DNA of 64,000 nt. Source: Agrobacterium albertimagni AOL15 (GTDB taxonomy: Bacteria; Pseudomonadota; Alphaproteobacteria; Rhizobiales; Rhizobiaceae). Below the pieces are notes generated by a model that saw nothing but the letters and a program-made list of their open reading frames with translations, ran no database searches and was not told the DNA's origin. A program made the translations under genes and the position numbers. Positions 29,885 to 39,307 of the stretch are shown here, one piece after another. Numbering within the stretch: the first letter of the stretch is position 1; each line of letters opens with the position of its first letter. The DNA lies in NCBI RefSeq assembly GCF_000300855.1, contig NZ_ALJF01000006.1, positions 425,451 to 489,450 of the forward strand, given 5' to 3'.

Positions 29885-30520
29885 TCAGCGTGCGGGCAAG
29901 GCCCCGACAATAAGGTCCATCACCAGCGGCACCCGCCCGCGCAACTCGTCTTCCAGGGCTTGGCCGGACAGGTTGAGCATCAACGCGCGCAGATGGATGG
30001 AGCCGAGCAGAGCCGAGACGAGCAGGTCCGCAAGGGTTCGGCTGTCGTAGCCCGGTGGCAGGCGAAGGGATGGATCGCTGGCAAGAGTTCTCGCGACATG
30101 GTTCATCGTCTTCTCGACGCAGTCCCGGTAGAAACGCTGCGCCAGTTCAGGATATTTCACCGATTCCGCGATCACCAGCCGGGTCAGGGTGATCTGCCGG
30201 GGTGAGAGGATGGCCGATGAGACATCCTCCAGAAGCCGGCCCAACCTCATTTCCGGTCGCTCGTCTCCCTCCCCGTTCCTGATCTCGATGACGGCCACGT
30301 CATGACTTTCGACCAGCGCCCAGAAGAGGGACGCCTTGTCCGGAAAGAACTTGTAAACCGTCTTCTTGGCCATGCCGCAGGCGCGGGCCACCTCCTCCAT
30401 GGTTGCATCGCCATAGCCGAGACTGTCGAAAACCGTCTCCGCCGCCTGCAATATCAATGCCTTGCGGTCGTCGTCCGCAAGGCTTGGCGGCCGTCCCACC
30501 GTGGCTGATGCCGTTGTCAT
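29885..30520 (-). CDS. TetR/AcrR-family repressor of the adjacent efflux pump
   Basis: A 211-residue regulator. The N-terminal helix-turn-helix (about 20-65) reads LILQAAETVFDSLGYGDATM and RACGMAKKTVYKFFPDKASL, the TetR pattern; the C-terminal ligand domain ends ALEDELRGRVPLVMDLIVG. The ATG at 30520 is preferred; another at 30529 adds three residues. The frame continues far upstream, but that extension is antisense to the efflux gene. It is divergent from the Bcr-type transporter gene, with two palindromes between them, so it most likely represses both genes until a drug-like ligand binds. Confidence 0.9.
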   Translation of the reverse strand: MTTASATVGRPPSLADDDRKALILQAAETVFDSLGYGDATMEEVARACGMAKKTVYKFFPDKASLFWALVESHDVAVIEIRNGEGDERPEMRLGRLLEDVSSAILSPRQITLTRLVIAESVKYPELAQRFYRDCVEKTMNHVARTLASDPSLRLPPGYDSRTLADLLVSALLGSIHLRALMLNLSGQALEDELRGRVPLVMDLIVGALPAR

Positions 30521-30554
30521 GCCTGCCATCCCACGAGATTTCGATTGACAATAA

Positions 30555-30570
30555 GAAACGTTTGCGTTTC
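30555..30570. promoter_or_regulatory. Operator palindrome 1 (tetR / efflux)
   Basis: GAAACG-TTTG-CGTTTC, an inverted repeat sharing its GAAACG half-site with the second palindrome. A TTGACA hexamer lies just before it at 30545-30550, so a bound repressor would cover a plus-strand promoter. Confidence 0.65.
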
Positions 30571-30582
30571 CTATCCCCATAA

Positions 30583-30600
30583 GGAAACGATATCGTTTCC
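30583..30600. promoter_or_regulatory. Operator palindrome 2 (tetR / efflux)
   Basis: A perfect 18-bp palindrome, GGAAACGAT-ATCGTTTCC, centred 29 bp from the first one, about 40 bp before the efflux gene and 63 bp before tetR. Shared half-sites make this a likely binding site for the TetR-type repressor. Confidence 0.75.
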
Positions 30601-30640
30601 AATCCAATCTTTCAATCCCCGCCGCTGAAGAGAAGACGCC

Positions 30641-31843
30641 ATGACGAACAAGAACACCGCGCTTGCGATCGCGCTGGGAGCCATCTGTGCTCTCGGCCCT
30701 TTCGCCACCGACATGTATGTCGCCGCCATGCCCCGCATGGCACAGGATCTTGCCACCACGGATGCCAGCATCCAGCTGAGCATGATGACGTATTTCGCCG
30801 GCTTCACGCTCGGCCAGCTCTTCTATGGTCCCGTCTCCGACAAGACCGGCCGCAAGCCGATGATCTATCTGGCGCTTACGATCTTCGTTCTCGCCTCGCT
30901 CGGCTGTGTGCTGTCGACCGGTGCCACGGAACTGCTCGTCTTCCGTTTCCTCCAGGGCATCGGCGGCTCGATCGGCATGGTCATCGCCACCGCCTCGATC
31001 CGTGACGTGCATACCGGACAGGCCGCCGCCCGCCTGATGTCCATGGTCGTGCTGGTGCTCGGCATCGCCCCGGTTCTGGCACCCCTGCTCGGCAGCCTCG
31101 TGCTGGAGGTCGGCGACTGGCGCCTGATCTTCGCGCTGCTTGGTGCACTCGGTGTGGTCGTCGCTGTCATCACCGTCACCATGCTCCCGGAAACGCGGAT
31201 GGCCGAACTGCGCGCCAAGAGCCGCCCGGGCGACGCTTTGCACTGGTATGGCCGCCTGCTCGTCACCCGCAGCTTCATTCCCTATGCAGGCGCCCTTGCA
31301 CTCGCCCAGGGCGGCTTCTTCGCCTATATCGCCGGCTCGTCCTTCGTGCTGATCAATGTCTACGGCCTCTCGCCACTCGCCTATTCGGTGATCTTCAGCC
31401 TGAACGCCATCGGCATCGGCATCGGCGCGCAGCTTGCCCCGCGCCTTGCAGAGCGGATCGGCGTGCGCGGCGCGGTGAAGCTTTCGGCAACAATCTATGC
31501 GGCAGCCGGTCTCATTCTGCTCGGCCTGCAGCTTGCCGGTATTGCCTCCCTCATCCCGGTCTGCATCCTGCTCTTCATCATGGTGATGGGCGTCGGCGGC
31601 ATCATGCCAACCTGCAACATCCTCGCCATGGAATCCCATGGCGCCATCTCGGGCACGGCAGCGGCGCTGATGGGCGCCCTCGGCTTCGGCGCCGGCGCAC
31701 TCGGCAGTTTCGCCATCGGCGTGCTCGATGATGGCACGGCGCTTCCGCTGATTGCCGTCATGGCCGCCTGCGCTGTCGCGACCGCCCTGATTGCCATCTT
31801 CGCCTTCGGCCCCTCGAGGGTCACGCACGAAGCCGCAATCTGA
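30641..31843 (+). CDS. Bcr/CflA-family multidrug efflux MFS transporter
   Basis: A 400-residue, 12-helix inner-membrane drug:proton antiporter. It starts with AICALGPFATDMYVAAMPRM, the usual Bcr/CflA opening with the Asp in helix 1; loop 2-3 has GPVSDKTGRKP (MFS motif A), and VFRFLQGIGGSIGMVIATASIRD forms helices 4-5. Helix 5 carries LGIAPVLAPLLGSLV (antiporter motif C). It is divergent from the TetR gene, whose product presumably controls it through the two shared palindromes. The substrate is unknown. Confidence 0.93.
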   Translation: MTNKNTALAIALGAICALGPFATDMYVAAMPRMAQDLATTDASIQLSMMTYFAGFTLGQLFYGPVSDKTGRKPMIYLALTIFVLASLGCVLSTGATELLVFRFLQGIGGSIGMVIATASIRDVHTGQAAARLMSMVVLVLGIAPVLAPLLGSLVLEVGDWRLIFALLGALGVVVAVITVTMLPETRMAELRAKSRPGDALHWYGRLLVTRSFIPYAGALALAQGGFFAYIAGSSFVLINVYGLSPLAYSVIFSLNAIGIGIGAQLAPRLAERIGVRGAVKLSATIYAAAGLILLGLQLAGIASLIPVCILLFIMVMGVGGIMPTCNILAMESHGAISGTAAALMGALGFGAGALGSFAIGVLDDGTALPLIAVMAACAVATALIAIFAFGPSRVTHEAAI

Positions 31844-31849
31844 CACATG

Positions 31850-31882
31850 GGAAATGAAAAACCGCCGGCGATGTGCCGGCGG
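31850..31882 (-). terminator. Terminator of the metallophosphoesterase gene
   Basis: Arms CCGCCGGC and GCCGGCGG around GATGT; on the minus strand the hairpin is followed by TTTTTCATTT. It lies 28 bases past the stop of the minus-strand gene and also sits after the efflux gene, but the T-tract orientation favours the minus strand. Confidence 0.75.
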
Positions 31883-31909
31883 CTGATAAGCTCAGAAGGC
31901 TAGGATAGC

Positions 31910-33025
31910 TCAGCCCCGCCGCAGCGTGAACTCCGTCAACTCCGCCGGCACGCCGATCCGAAGCGCGAAGCCCGGCCACAGACCCGTGCCGTTATTCACA
32001 TAGAGCTGCATGTCGCCCACCTGGTAGAAACCGGAAACGAAGCCGTTGTTCGCCCGGGCGACGATCTGGTCGAGGCCCCGGATCATTCCGCCATGGGTGT
32101 GGCCTGAAAGCTGGAGGGCGACCCCCTGCTCAGCGGCCCGGTGTGCGAGCCGCGGCTGGTGATCGAGCAGGATGACCGGGACATCCGCTGGCGCATTTCG
32201 CAAGGCAGCCCGTAAATCCGGCTCCAGAGCACCTGTCGAGCGCGCCGAAAGGTCGGTGACACCGGCCACGATGAGACGCCCCTCCCCGCGTTCGATCACT
32301 GCATGCTCATTGGCGAGAATGCGCATGTTGATTTCAGGGAAATGGCCGAGCCACCGGTCGATGTCGAAGAAGTATTCGTGATTTCCGGGGACCGTCAAAA
32401 CGCCGTCCCGAGCCGTCAGCCCGCCAAGCGGCGCGATGTCCTCGCGCCGGATGTCGAGACTGCCATCGATCAAGTCACCGGTGATGACGATAAGGTCGGC
32501 ATCGAGCGCATTGGTCTTCTCGACGACAGCGGCAGCCCAGCCCCCCGTGAACAGGCGGCTGATATGCATGTCGGTGAGTTGCACCATGCGATAGCCGTCG
32601 AATTCGGGTGCAAGTCCCGGGATCACGACCTCGATCTGCTTGAGCGGCGGCACTCGGATCGCCTGGGAAATGCCGAAACTGGCAAGCAGGACGGCGGCGA
32701 TGCCCATCGTGTAGCGCACTTCCGCCGGAACGGCGGGAAACGACCATTTGACGGCAAAGATCAGGAGACTGACCAGATCGAGAGCCACCTGCATCATGGC
32801 GAGCAGCACGATCGCGCCGAAGAACAGGTTGAAGCCGATGACCAGTGGGCGCGGAAACTCCGGCGCGAACACCGAGCCGGAGGTGAAACGGCTGAACAGA
32901 TGGTATTGCGACGCCACGAGCAGGAAAGCGGCGAGCAAGACTTTGACCATCAACGGCCACGGCAAGGGGGCGATGAAGCGGGTTGCCACGATCAGCCATG
33001 GCAGGGAGAACATCAGATGAAACAT
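31910..33025 (-). CDS. Membrane-anchored metallophosphoesterase
   Basis: A 371-residue protein. Four N-terminal helices (about 5-145; WLIVATRFIAPLPWP, VLLAAFLLVASQYHL, FNLFFGAIVLLAMM, IAAVLLASFGISQAI) anchor a calcineurin-like phosphoesterase domain with the complete metal motif set: LTDMHIS, VITGDLID, VPGNHEYFF and LSGHTHGG. This is the YkuE/YaeI-like family of membrane phosphoesterases; some members hydrolyse UDP-diacylglucosamine or related lipids, but the substrate here is not established. The ATG at 33025 gives a normal start; an upstream in-frame region is Arg-rich. It lies about 75 bases past soxG on the same strand and may be read through from the sox operon. Confidence 0.88.
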   Translation of the reverse strand: MFHLMFSLPWLIVATRFIAPLPWPLMVKVLLAAFLLVASQYHLFSRFTSGSVFAPEFPRPLVIGFNLFFGAIVLLAMMQVALDLVSLLIFAVKWSFPAVPAEVRYTMGIAAVLLASFGISQAIRVPPLKQIEVVIPGLAPEFDGYRMVQLTDMHISRLFTGGWAAAVVEKTNALDADLIVITGDLIDGSLDIRREDIAPLGGLTARDGVLTVPGNHEYFFDIDRWLGHFPEINMRILANEHAVIERGEGRLIVAGVTDLSARSTGALEPDLRAALRNAPADVPVILLDHQPRLAHRAAEQGVALQLSGHTHGGMIRGLDQIVARANNGFVSGFYQVGDMQLYVNNGTGLWPGFALRIGVPAELTEFTLRRG

Positions 33026-33101
33026 GCGGGGGCGGGATCCTTTGTGCCGCAAACGCCGGAAGAGCGTCGGCGGATCACCGAGACATAGGGTGGTCAGCCC
33101 C

Positions 33102-33653
33102 TCACGCAAACCCCGCCGTCAGCGCAAATTCCCGGCCCATCTCGCGCAGCTCGTCGAACAGGAAGCCGGCAAAGCTGCGCATCACGATGATTTCGAAGCT
33201 ATCCTGGCCTGTGCGGGCGAGGTTGGCTGCGACATGGCAGATCTGGCAGTTGGTCGACTGGCCGATTTCGAAGAGATCGGCATGCAGGTCGAGCGCCGTG
33301 CATTTGCCAAGGATCGCCCGAACTTTTGGCCCGTGAATCTGCAGTACTACACGCCCGTCGGTCTGGTCGACGAAAGACGCGCGGTTTGCACCTAGGTCAG
33401 CCAGTTGCCGCGCGATCGTGTCGGCGGCGACGATCTCGCTGACGACAAGCCATTCGCCGGGGCCGCAGACACGCACATGGACATCTTCAAGCGTGGTCAA
33501 AGCCTCGTCGATATCGGCCTCATGGCCCTGATGGGCAAGCACGGAAAAGACGGAGACGGCCCGCAGGATCGCGAGATGATGCGGATTGGGTGTCGCCTCG
33601 AAACCGGAAATGTGGTCCTCGAGCACGTGACGGGCAGCATAGGTCACCGGCAT
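33102..33653 (-). CDS. soxG: Sarcosine oxidase gamma subunit
   Basis: A 183-residue subunit of heterotetrameric sarcosine oxidase, with a GcvT-like fold. It reads AVSVFSVLAHQGHEADI, GPGEWLVVSE and ATLDLHADLF-like TALDLHADLFEIGQSTNCQI, typical of SoxG. It is last in soxBDAG, 10 bases after soxA. The ATG at 33653 was chosen as the first with family-like sequence. The enzyme oxidises sarcosine to glycine, H2O2 and 5,10-methylene-tetrahydrofolate. Confidence 0.92.
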   Translation of the reverse strand: MPVTYAARHVLEDHISGFEATPNPHHLAILRAVSVFSVLAHQGHEADIDEALTTLEDVHVRVCGPGEWLVVSEIVAADTIARQLADLGANRASFVDQTDGRVVLQIHGPKVRAILGKCTALDLHADLFEIGQSTNCQICHVAANLARTGQDSFEIIVMRSFAGFLFDELREMGREFALTAGFA

Positions 33654-33663
33654 GGCAGGGTCC

Positions 33664-36621
33664 TCACAGGTACAGTTTCTTGTTGTCGGGATCGTAGAAG
33701 ACGGGGCTGACGACTTCCGCCAGCACTTCCGAACCACGCAGCCCATCCCAGACGACGATCTTCTCGCCCAGCCGCTCGCGGCCGGATTTCAGGAAGGCAA
33801 GACCGATCGTGTGTCCCAGCGTCGGCGAATGGCAGACGGACGACACCCAGCCCTGGTCGTTCAGCGTCGACGGCTTGACGTTTTCCTTCAAGAGATGCGC
33901 ACCGGCAGCGAAACTCTTGTCGTGATCGACAGGTTTCAACCCGACGAGCTGCGGACGATCGGCAGCGGTCAGGCCAAAACGGCTCGACAAGCGCTTGCCG
34001 ATAAAGTCAGGCTTCTGGGTCGAGAACATTTTGCCAAGGCCCACATCGTCGGGCGTCGTGCGACCGTCGATTTCGCTGTGGGTGATGAAGCCTTTTTCGA
34101 TGCGCAGCACGTTGAGTGCCTCGACGCCGTACGCACAGATGCCATGCGGCTTGCCGGCGGCCATGATCGCATCGGCGACCGCCTCGCCGAAGTTTGCGGG
34201 TACCGCCACTTCGAAGGCGAGTTCGCCGGAGAAGGAGATCCGGAAGAGCCGCGCCTTCAAGCCCCCCTTGAGCAGCACTTCTCGCGCCGAAAGGAAGGGG
34301 AAAGCCTCGTCGGAGATATCGTCTTCGATGATCTGCTCGAGGATGATCCGAGCCTTCGGCCCTGCGACCGACATCTGCGCCCACTGATCGCTGGAGGAGA
34401 CGAAACGCACATTGAGATCCGGCCAGAGAACCTGGGCGCAGAATTCCAGATGCGTCATCACCTCGCCGGCATAGGCCGTCGTCGTGGTCATGAAGAAATG
34501 TTCGTCCGACAAGCGGCTCGTCGTGCCATCGTCGAAGATCATGCCGTCTTCGCGCAGCATCAGCCCGTAGCGCGCCTTGCCGACCGGCAGCTTGAGGAAG
34601 GCATTGGAATAAACGCGGTTCAGGAATTCGGCGGCATCCTTGCCGAAGATCTCGATCTTGCCGAGCGTCGAGACATCGCAGATGCCGGCATTCGCCCTGA
34701 TATTCAGCACTTCCCGGTCGACCGCCTCGCGCCAGGTCTTCTCGCCATCGCGCGGAAACCAGGAGGAGCGATACCAGAGGCCGGACTCGACGAAGACGGC
34801 GCCGTTCTTCTTTGCCCAGCCATGCAGCGGCGAGGTGCGCACGGGACGAGAGTGTTCGCCACGCGAGGTGCCCGCCATCGCGCCGAAGGAAACCGGCGTA
34901 TAGAAGGGCCGGAAGGTCGTGGTGCCGATTTCGGCAGGCGAGACACCGCGCATGCCTGCCATGATGCCGATGGTGGCAACATTGCCGAGCTTGCCCTGGT
35001 CAGTCGCCATGCCGCCGGTCGTGTAGCGCTTGGTATGCTCGACATGCCCCATCGCCTCGCGCTGGGCAAGGCTCAGGTCCTTCACATGCACGTCGTTCTG
35101 GAAGTCAACGAAGGCCTTGGACTTGGCGCCCGGCACATACCAGAGAGGTGCGAAGGAAGCGTCATATTCACCCTCGACTTCGGGCACGTCGACCGTGCCG
35201 ACCAGACGACCGAGATCGCCGATCGCCTCATGTGCCTTGTCAGCGCCATCGCGCAGAACAGCGGCAAGCGAGGCATGACCGGCAGCCGAGCCTGCGATCC
35301 GCAATCCGTGGCCGACATCGGGCGCCAGAAACGCCTGGTGTTCCTCCGACCAAGTGGGCTTGGCACCGCGCTGGCAGGCGAGATGCACGATCGGGCTATA
35401 GCCGCCGCTCATCGCCAGCGCATCGCAGGCGATCTCTTCCTGATGGCCGACGCGTTCGGCAAGCAGGCTTTTGAGACGAAGATGGCCTGATGTGTCGACA
35501 ACGGAGCCGCCGCGGATGACCCGCACGCCGGAGGGCACAACATCAGAAGACTGTGTCCGCCCGTCGATGATGGCCGCAACGCCGACGCCGGCCGCAACCA
35601 GATCGGCTGCCGTGCGATAGCCCGCACCGCCATTGGTGAAGATGGCGACGTTCTGGCCGGCGGCCACGCCGTAGCGATTGAGATAGGTCCTGATGGCACC
35701 CGAGGTCATCACCCCTGGCTTGTCGTTCCCGCCGAAGACCAGCGGCCGCTCTTCCGCACCCGATGCGAGGATCGCCCGCTTGGCAACGATGCGCCAGACG
35801 CGCTCGACAGGCAGATCGCCAGATGGCTGCGCAACATGCTTCTGCACCTTTTCGACGGCGCCGAAGACATTGTCGTCGTACCAGCCGAACACCGTGGTGC
35901 GCGGCATCAGCGTAACATTGGAAAGGCTCTTGAGCTCCTCGACGACGGAGGCCGCATACTCGGCCGCAGGCACGCCGCCGACGGTGACGCGCTCGGACAG
36001 CAGCGATCCGCCCAGCCGGAACCCTTCATCCGCCAGGATGACACGAAGCCCGGCGCGCGCCGCAGCCCGTGCCGCCATCAGACCGGCCGGACCGGCACCG
36101 ATCACCAGCAGGTCGTAATGCGCCCAGGCCTTTTCGTAGCGATCGGGATCGGTGAGAAACGGCGTCTTGCCGAGACCGGCGGCTTTGCGGATGATCGGCT
36201 CGTAGAGTTTTTCCCAGAACGCCTTTGGCCACATGAAGGTCTTGTAGTAGAAGCCGGCCGAAAGGAACGGCGACAACAGGCTGTTGACCGCGCCGATGTC
36301 GTATTTCAGCGACGGCCAGCGGTTCTGGCTCTTGGCTTCGAGCCCCTGATAGAGTTCGGCCACGGTAGCGCGCGTATTGGGCTCGGTGCGCCCTTCGGCT
36401 CCGATCGTCACAAGCGCATTCGGTTCGGCAGAACCTGCCGTCACGATGCCGCGCGGACGATGATACTTGAACGAGCGCCCGACGAGCAGCTGGTCATTGG
36501 CGATCAGCGCAGAGGCCAGCGTATCGCCCTCATAGCCGGTATAGGTCTCACCATCGAACGAGAAGGAGAGCGTGCGGGCACGATTGACGAGCCCGCCGGA
36601 GGAAAGCCTGTAGCCGGTCAT
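33664..36621 (-). CDS. soxA: Sarcosine oxidase alpha subunit
   Basis: A 985-residue subunit. The N-terminal 2Fe-2S-like fold (about 1-110; FDGETYTGYEGDTLASALIA) is followed by a nucleotide-binding domain with DLLVIGAGPAGLMAARAAAR, a second dinucleotide fold near 325 (NVAIFTNGGAGYR), and a C-terminal GcvT-like folate domain (from about 600; FDDGTTSRLSDEHFFMTTTT and VEALNVLRIEKGFI). Length and order match known SoxA proteins. It overlaps soxD by 4 bases (ATGA-type junction). It holds NAD and folate sites of the complex and channels formaldehyde equivalents to tetrahydrofolate. Confidence 0.95.
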   Translation of the reverse strand: MTGYRLSSGGLVNRARTLSFSFDGETYTGYEGDTLASALIANDQLLVGRSFKYHRPRGIVTAGSAEPNALVTIGAEGRTEPNTRATVAELYQGLEAKSQNRWPSLKYDIGAVNSLLSPFLSAGFYYKTFMWPKAFWEKLYEPIIRKAAGLGKTPFLTDPDRYEKAWAHYDLLVIGAGPAGLMAARAAARAGLRVILADEGFRLGGSLLSERVTVGGVPAAEYAASVVEELKSLSNVTLMPRTTVFGWYDDNVFGAVEKVQKHVAQPSGDLPVERVWRIVAKRAILASGAEERPLVFGGNDKPGVMTSGAIRTYLNRYGVAAGQNVAIFTNGGAGYRTAADLVAAGVGVAAIIDGRTQSSDVVPSGVRVIRGGSVVDTSGHLRLKSLLAERVGHQEEIACDALAMSGGYSPIVHLACQRGAKPTWSEEHQAFLAPDVGHGLRIAGSAAGHASLAAVLRDGADKAHEAIGDLGRLVGTVDVPEVEGEYDASFAPLWYVPGAKSKAFVDFQNDVHVKDLSLAQREAMGHVEHTKRYTTGGMATDQGKLGNVATIGIMAGMRGVSPAEIGTTTFRPFYTPVSFGAMAGTSRGEHSRPVRTSPLHGWAKKNGAVFVESGLWYRSSWFPRDGEKTWREAVDREVLNIRANAGICDVSTLGKIEIFGKDAAEFLNRVYSNAFLKLPVGKARYGLMLREDGMIFDDGTTSRLSDEHFFMTTTTAYAGEVMTHLEFCAQVLWPDLNVRFVSSSDQWAQMSVAGPKARIILEQIIEDDISDEAFPFLSAREVLLKGGLKARLFRISFSGELAFEVAVPANFGEAVADAIMAAGKPHGICAYGVEALNVLRIEKGFITHSEIDGRTTPDDVGLGKMFSTQKPDFIGKRLSSRFGLTAADRPQLVGLKPVDHDKSFAAGAHLLKENVKPSTLNDQGWVSSVCHSPTLGHTIGLAFLKSGRERLGEKIVVWDGLRGSEVLAEVVSPVFYDPDNKKLYL

Positions 36622-36899
36622 CGCGCAGCCTCCTTCGCGTAACCACGCACATCGATCACGCTATAGACCTCGTGACTTGCGGCATTGTCGCGCTCGACGA
36701 CGAGCCAGCGCCGGCAACCGCTCGTATGGTGCCAGTGCTCGATGATCCGGCCCTTCGGGTTGTCGCGGAGGAAGACGTAAGCGTTCCAGGCGTCGTCAGT
36801 CGCTGTGGGCGCCGGGCGCACCGGGCTGGCGTCACCGCGAATGCTGAACTCTTCCTTGGGACGGACGCCGCAATGCGGACAGGTGATCAGGCTTGCCAT
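36618..36899 (-). CDS. soxD: Sarcosine oxidase delta subunit
   Basis: A 93-residue small subunit with a structural zinc site. Cys7 and Cys10 (TCPHCG) with His58 and Cys62 (WHHTSGCRRW) form the expected C-x2-C ... H-x3-C set, and AYVFLRDNPKGR is a family motif. It lies 9 bases after soxB and overlaps soxA by 4 bases. The C-terminal YSVIDVRGYAKEA is typical. Confidence 0.94.
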   Translation of the reverse strand: MASLITCPHCGVRPKEEFSIRGDASPVRPAPTATDDAWNAYVFLRDNPKGRIIEHWHHTSGCRRWLVVERDNAASHEVYSVIDVRGYAKEAAR

Positions 36900-36908
36900 G
36901 GCGATGTC

Positions 36909-38162
36909 TCAATGCAGGTTTGGTTGGGGGCCCTTGCCGCCTTCGTCGACGGCAAAGCCGCGTTCGAAGCGATCAAGGCGCAAGAGGCGGGCCACGGGAT
37001 GCGCCTCGTTCTTGGCGATCAGATGGGCAAAGCAGAAGCCGGACGCCGGCGTCGCCTTGAAGCCGCCGTAACACCAGCCGCAATTCAGATAGAGATTGTC
37101 GATCGGCGTACGGTCGATAATCGGTGAGCCGTCCATCGACATGTCCATGGCCCCGCCCCAGGCGCGCAGCACCCGAACCCGCGACAGACCCGGGATCAGC
37201 GACACGCCCTCCTCGATCGTATGCTCGACGGTCGCGAGATTGCCGCGCTGGGCATAGGACGAATAGTAGTCGATATCGGCGCCGAAGACCAAGCCGCCCT
37301 TGTCGGACTGCGAGATATAGAAATGTCCCGCGCCATAGGTGATGACATTGTCGATGACAGGCTTGATGCCCTCGGACACAAAGGCCTGCAGCACATGGGT
37401 CTCGATCGGCAGGTCCAGCCCGGCCATCTTGCCGGTGACCGAGGTATGGCCGGCCGTGGCGAGCGCCAGCTTGTTGCAGCCGATGAAGCCCTTGGTCGTC
37501 TCGACACCCGTCACCTGGCCAAGCTCGTCACGGCGGATGCCGGTCACTTCGCAATGCTGGATCAGATCGACGCCGCGTTCGTCTGCACCGCGCCCGTAAC
37601 CCCAGGCAACCGCATCATGACGGGCAGTGCCGCCGCGCTTCTGCAGGAGACCACCAAGGATCGGGAAGCGCGCATGGTTAAAATTGAGATAGGGCATCAT
37701 CGAGCGCACCTGCTCGCGGTCGAGCAGTTCGGCAGCGACCCCATGCATCATCATCGCATTGCCGCGCCGCGCATAGGCGTCCCGCTGGCCGTCGGTATGG
37801 AAGAGATTGACGATCCCTCGCTGCGAAACCATGGCATTATAGTTGAAGTCCTGCTCCAGCCCTTCCCACAGCTTCATCGACAGCTCGTAAAAGGGCTCGT
37901 TGCCCTCCAGCATATAGTTCGAGCGGATGATCGTGGTATTTCGCCCGACATTGCCGCCGCCGAGATAGCCCTTCTCGATGACAGCGACATTGGTGATGCC
38001 GAATTCCTTGGCGAGGTAATAAGCCGTGGAAAGACCATGCCCGCCGCCACCGACGATGATGACATCGTAATGCGGTTTCGGCTGCGGCTCGCGCCACATC
38101 GGCGCCCAGTTCCGGTTGCCCGAAAGCGCCTGGCGGAAGATCGAAAGGGCGGAATAACGCAT
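36909..38162 (-). CDS. soxB: Sarcosine oxidase beta subunit
   Basis: A 417-residue flavoprotein subunit, first gene of soxBDAG. It contains the FAD-binding VIIVGGGGHGLSTAYYLA, VGRNTTIIRSNY near the active site, TARHDAVAWGYGRGAD with the His that carries covalent FMN in this family, and a C-terminal LYLNCGWCYGGFKATPASG. It catalyses the oxidative demethylation of sarcosine. The 218-bp gap to the divergent cysQ gene should contain the promoter; no clear consensus was identified there. Confidence 0.95.
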   Translation of the reverse strand: MRYSALSIFRQALSGNRNWAPMWREPQPKPHYDVIIVGGGGHGLSTAYYLAKEFGITNVAVIEKGYLGGGNVGRNTTIIRSNYMLEGNEPFYELSMKLWEGLEQDFNYNAMVSQRGIVNLFHTDGQRDAYARRGNAMMMHGVAAELLDREQVRSMMPYLNFNHARFPILGGLLQKRGGTARHDAVAWGYGRGADERGVDLIQHCEVTGIRRDELGQVTGVETTKGFIGCNKLALATAGHTSVTGKMAGLDLPIETHVLQAFVSEGIKPVIDNVITYGAGHFYISQSDKGGLVFGADIDYYSSYAQRGNLATVEHTIEEGVSLIPGLSRVRVLRAWGGAMDMSMDGSPIIDRTPIDNLYLNCGWCYGGFKATPASGFCFAHLIAKNEAHPVARLLRLDRFERGFAVDEGGKGPQPNLH

Positions 38163-38380
38163 CGAACAACCTCTGCAAATGTCGCGTCACATTCGCATAG
38201 GCGTCACAAAGAGCAAGCGCGATCAGGACAAAATCTATGCTGTTTGAGACATGGAACACAGGTTTGATCGCAGTGCAGCACAGAAACATCAGGCAAGCAT
38301 GGCGGCCCGCGGCACAGCGCACTTCCCAAGCCCATTCGACACCGTTAAACCGAGTGTGAAGTGATCGGGAGCCCGGTTCG

Positions 38381-39184
38381 GTGCAGCAGTCGGCAGACAT
38401 ACTGAAACTCTTCGAAGAGAGCGCGATTGCCGCGGGCCGCGTGATCCTCGACATTTACAGGGCCGGTGCGGCCGTACGCCTAAAAGGCGACACCTCACCG
38501 GTGACAGAAGCCGACGAAGCCGCCGAGCGGCTGATCCTCGCAGCCCTTGCCCGCCATATGCCGGACGTCCCCGTGGTCGCAGAGGAAGAGGTCGCAGCCG
38601 GTCGCATTCCCGATGTGAGCGGCGGACGGTTCATCCTCGTCGACCCCTTGGACGGCACCCGCGAATTCATCGGTGGCCACGATGATTTCACCGTCAACAT
38701 CGCCCTGATCGAGGCCGGCACGCCGGTCCTCGGTGTCGTGCATGCGCCAGCACTGCACACACTCTACCTCGGCGGCGCAGGCAAGGCGGAGAAGGTCAAG
38801 CTAGATGACAAGGACGCGGTGATCGCCCGCATGCCGATTGCGGCGCGTTTGAAGGGGGCTTCCCCGTCAGCCCTGGTTTCCCGCTCCCACAATTGCGATG
38901 CGACCGACGCCTATATCCGCAAGGCCGCGATCCTGGAGCGCAAGACGGTCGGCTCCTCGCTCAAGTTCTGCATGGTGGCCGAGGGCGTGGCCGATCTTTA
39001 CCCGCGCTTCAGCCCGACAATGGAATGGGACACGGCTGCAGGCGATGCCGTACTTCGGGCGGCCGGCGGCATGGTTGCCACCGAAGATGGCGCGCCGCTC
39101 ACCTATGGCAAACGCCTTCCTGGGCTGCGCGCCTTCGAAAACCCGCCCTTCCTCGCCACGGGACGCCCCTCCGAGCGGGGATGA
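38381..39184 (+). CDS. cysQ: 3'(2'),5'-bisphosphate nucleotidase CysQ
   Basis: A 267-residue phosphatase of the inositol monophosphatase superfamily that recycles PAP formed in sulfate assimilation. Metal-site motifs are VVAEEEVAAG, LVDPLDGTREFIGG and MEWDTAAGDAVLRAAGG, all diagnostic of CysQ. Translation begins with a GTG at 38381 followed by QQSADILKLFEE. It is divergent from soxB. The gene is followed by about 120 bases without a terminator before the DUF2793 gene, so the two may be co-transcribed. Confidence 0.92.
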   Translation: MQQSADILKLFEESAIAAGRVILDIYRAGAAVRLKGDTSPVTEADEAAERLILAALARHMPDVPVVAEEEVAAGRIPDVSGGRFILVDPLDGTREFIGGHDDFTVNIALIEAGTPVLGVVHAPALHTLYLGGAGKAEKVKLDDKDAVIARMPIAARLKGASPSALVSRSHNCDATDAYIRKAAILERKTVGSSLKFCMVAEGVADLYPRFSPTMEWDTAAGDAVLRAAGGMVATEDGAPLTYGKRLPGLRAFENPPFLATGRPSERG

Positions 39185-39307
39185 CTTTCGGAAAAACTCA
39201 ATATTTTTCAATGGGGGCATGTGCTTTTCATCCCCCTCCTCTGCGGCTCGCCCACACTCTCCGCTTCAACCCGCGCTGCCCCGGCAGCCGAACGCGAAGG
39301 AGAGACC

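Noticed and set aside
29885..31846. Extension of the TetR frame to 653 residues
   Set aside because: The upstream part is antisense to the efflux gene and low-complexity; the TetR family start is at 30520.
33652..35490. 612-residue plus-strand frame opposite soxA
   Set aside because: Antisense shadow; soxA has complete family motifs.
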